NCBI GenBank assembly: GCA_023248175.1
Contig: JAHFFC010000052.1
Location: forward strand, 1 to 6,623
Direction: 5' to 3'
DNA length: 6,623 nt
Source: Candidatus Omnitrophota bacterium
Lineage (GTDB): Bacteria; Omnitrophota; Gorgyraeia; JACOVV01
Part shown: positions 6,187-6,623 of the stretch, piece by piece
How positions within the stretch are numbered: the stretch's first letter is position 1
Layout of the letters: every line of letters begins with the position of its first letter
Notes under the pieces: generated by a model
Seen by the model: only the letters and a program-made list of their open reading frames with translations
The model's database searches: none
Told to the model about the DNA's origin: nothing
Program-made: the position numbers and the translations under genes

Positions 6187-6483
6187 TTGAGCGTGAGAAG
6201 TTCCATCCGTGAAGGAGAACGGATCGCTGATCCTTTAGGAAAGAGTAAAGTATTCCCTCCGATGGTCATTCGAATGATCGCTGTCGGAGAAAAAAGTGGT
6301 GAATTAGAAAAGATGTTGACGAAGGTAGCCGACTTCTATGATGAACAGGTTGATACCGCTGTTAAAGGATTGACCTCTCTGATCGAACCGCTCATCATTT
6401 CTTTCGTGGGATTAGTGGTCGGTGGCATTGTCATTGCCATGTTCCTGCCGATCTTTAAATTGACAACGCTAGTGAATCAATGA
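6187..6483 (+). CDS. pilC: PilC, C-terminal part
   Basis: Continuation of pilC in the same frame after the TAA at 6175. It is 98 residues if begun at TTG 6187; GTG 6193 is an alternative. It carries the rest of the second T2SSF domain (SIREGERIADPLGKSKVFPP, MIAVGEKSGELEKML, ADFYDEQVDTAVKGL), the third membrane helix at about 67-90 (IEPLIISFVGLVVGGIVIAM) and the usual PilC end FLPIFKL plus a few residues. Conservation looks undamaged after the stop, which suggests the lesion is recent, artefactual or tolerated. Made separately, it would lack helices 1 and 2 and the first helices of its own domain, so it would need to associate with the N-terminal part. Confidence 0.75.
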   Translation: MSVRSSIREGERIADPLGKSKVFPPMVIRMIAVGEKSGELEKMLTKVADFYDEQVDTAVKGLTSLIEPLIISFVGLVVGGIVIAMFLPIFKLTTLVNQ

Positions 6484-6508
6484 GGGTAAGGACAATTTAA
6501 CAGGTTGT

Positions 6509-6623
6509 CAGAAGTTCCCCATCAACTAAAATCTCTTACACCCCCCTTTTTTCGCCAAAGGCGAATCCGCCCCTCTTCAGCCAAAGGCTGATCAGCCTCA
6601 GGCTGAGGCGGAAGAAAAGGGGG
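6509..6623 (-). repeat. Palindromic MITE-like element, copy 3, inverted and cut by the window edge
   Basis: Begins 25 bases after the pilC stop with CAGAAGTTCCCCATCAAC, the reverse complement of the right end of the copies at 3301-3407 and 4855-4999, then a CACCCCCC run matching the inverse of their GGGGGGTG. The element therefore lies in the opposite orientation. A segment (about 6527-6536) differs from the other copies, and the interior from 6551 is replaced by smaller palindromes. The far terminal repeat is outside the window. Confidence 0.75.
6542..6623. repeat. Nested palindromes forming a branched fold
   Basis: Outer arms CCCCCTTTT (6542-6550) and AAAAGGGGG (6615-6623) enclose a TTCGCC/AAA/GGCGAA hairpin (6551-6565) and a TCCGCC (6566-6571) with GGCGGA (6607-6612) stem. 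That stem itself encloses two hairpins, TCAGCC/AAA/GGCTGA (6577-6591) and TCAGCC/TCA/GGCTGA (6592-6606). All arms are exact complements by inspection. The RNA could fold as a multi-branched, cloverleaf-like structure downstream of pilC and might protect or end the transcript, but no T-run follows within the window. Confidence 0.7.

Noticed and set aside
6491..6509. GACAA/TTGTC short inverted repeat just after pilC as a terminator.
   Set aside because: The stem is only 5 bp with a 9-base loop and no following T-run.
3301..6623. CRISPR array.
   Set aside because: Only three copies, of different lengths, far apart, in mixed orientation and with genes between them.

Overview
The window is one co-directional (+ strand) type IV pilus motor cluster from what looks like a diderm bacterium, probably an uncultivated lineage. 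The guess rests on the gene set (pilT, a stand-alone GspE/PilB N-terminal-domain gene, two tandem pilB genes, pilC) and on the palindromic C5T3/A3G5 repeat family. I recall such repeats from environmental genomes such as Omnitrophota, Nitrospirota and Desulfobacterota, but taxonomy cannot be settled from this sequence.

Layout: pilT (about 24-1079; its true start may lie just off the left edge), then a 4-base gap. A 158-residue MshEN-type protein follows (1084-1560). Its 3' end overlaps the GTG start of the first pilB (1550-3274). After a 155-base gap that contains palindromic element copy 1 comes a second pilB (3430-5256), with copy 2 of the same element inserted in frame inside its zinc-binding loop. 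After 12 bases comes pilC (5269-6483), interrupted by one in-frame TAA at 6175-6177. The last 140 bases hold a third, inverted copy of the element, decorated with nested small palindromes and cut off by the window edge.

How the genes fit together: PilB hexamers power pilus extension and PilT hexamers power retraction, both acting on the inner-membrane platform PilC. MshEN domains in this family can sense c-di-GMP, but all three copies here deviate at consensus positions. The tight spacing and the overlap suggest one operon with coupled translation. I see no convincing promoter or terminator.

The most noteworthy points are the mobile-type palindromic element that has become part of a PilB zinc loop without breaking the frame, the same element positioned in frame just upstream of that gene, and the in-frame stop in pilC, which overlaps a Shine-Dalgarno-like sequence placed for restart at a TTG or GTG codon.
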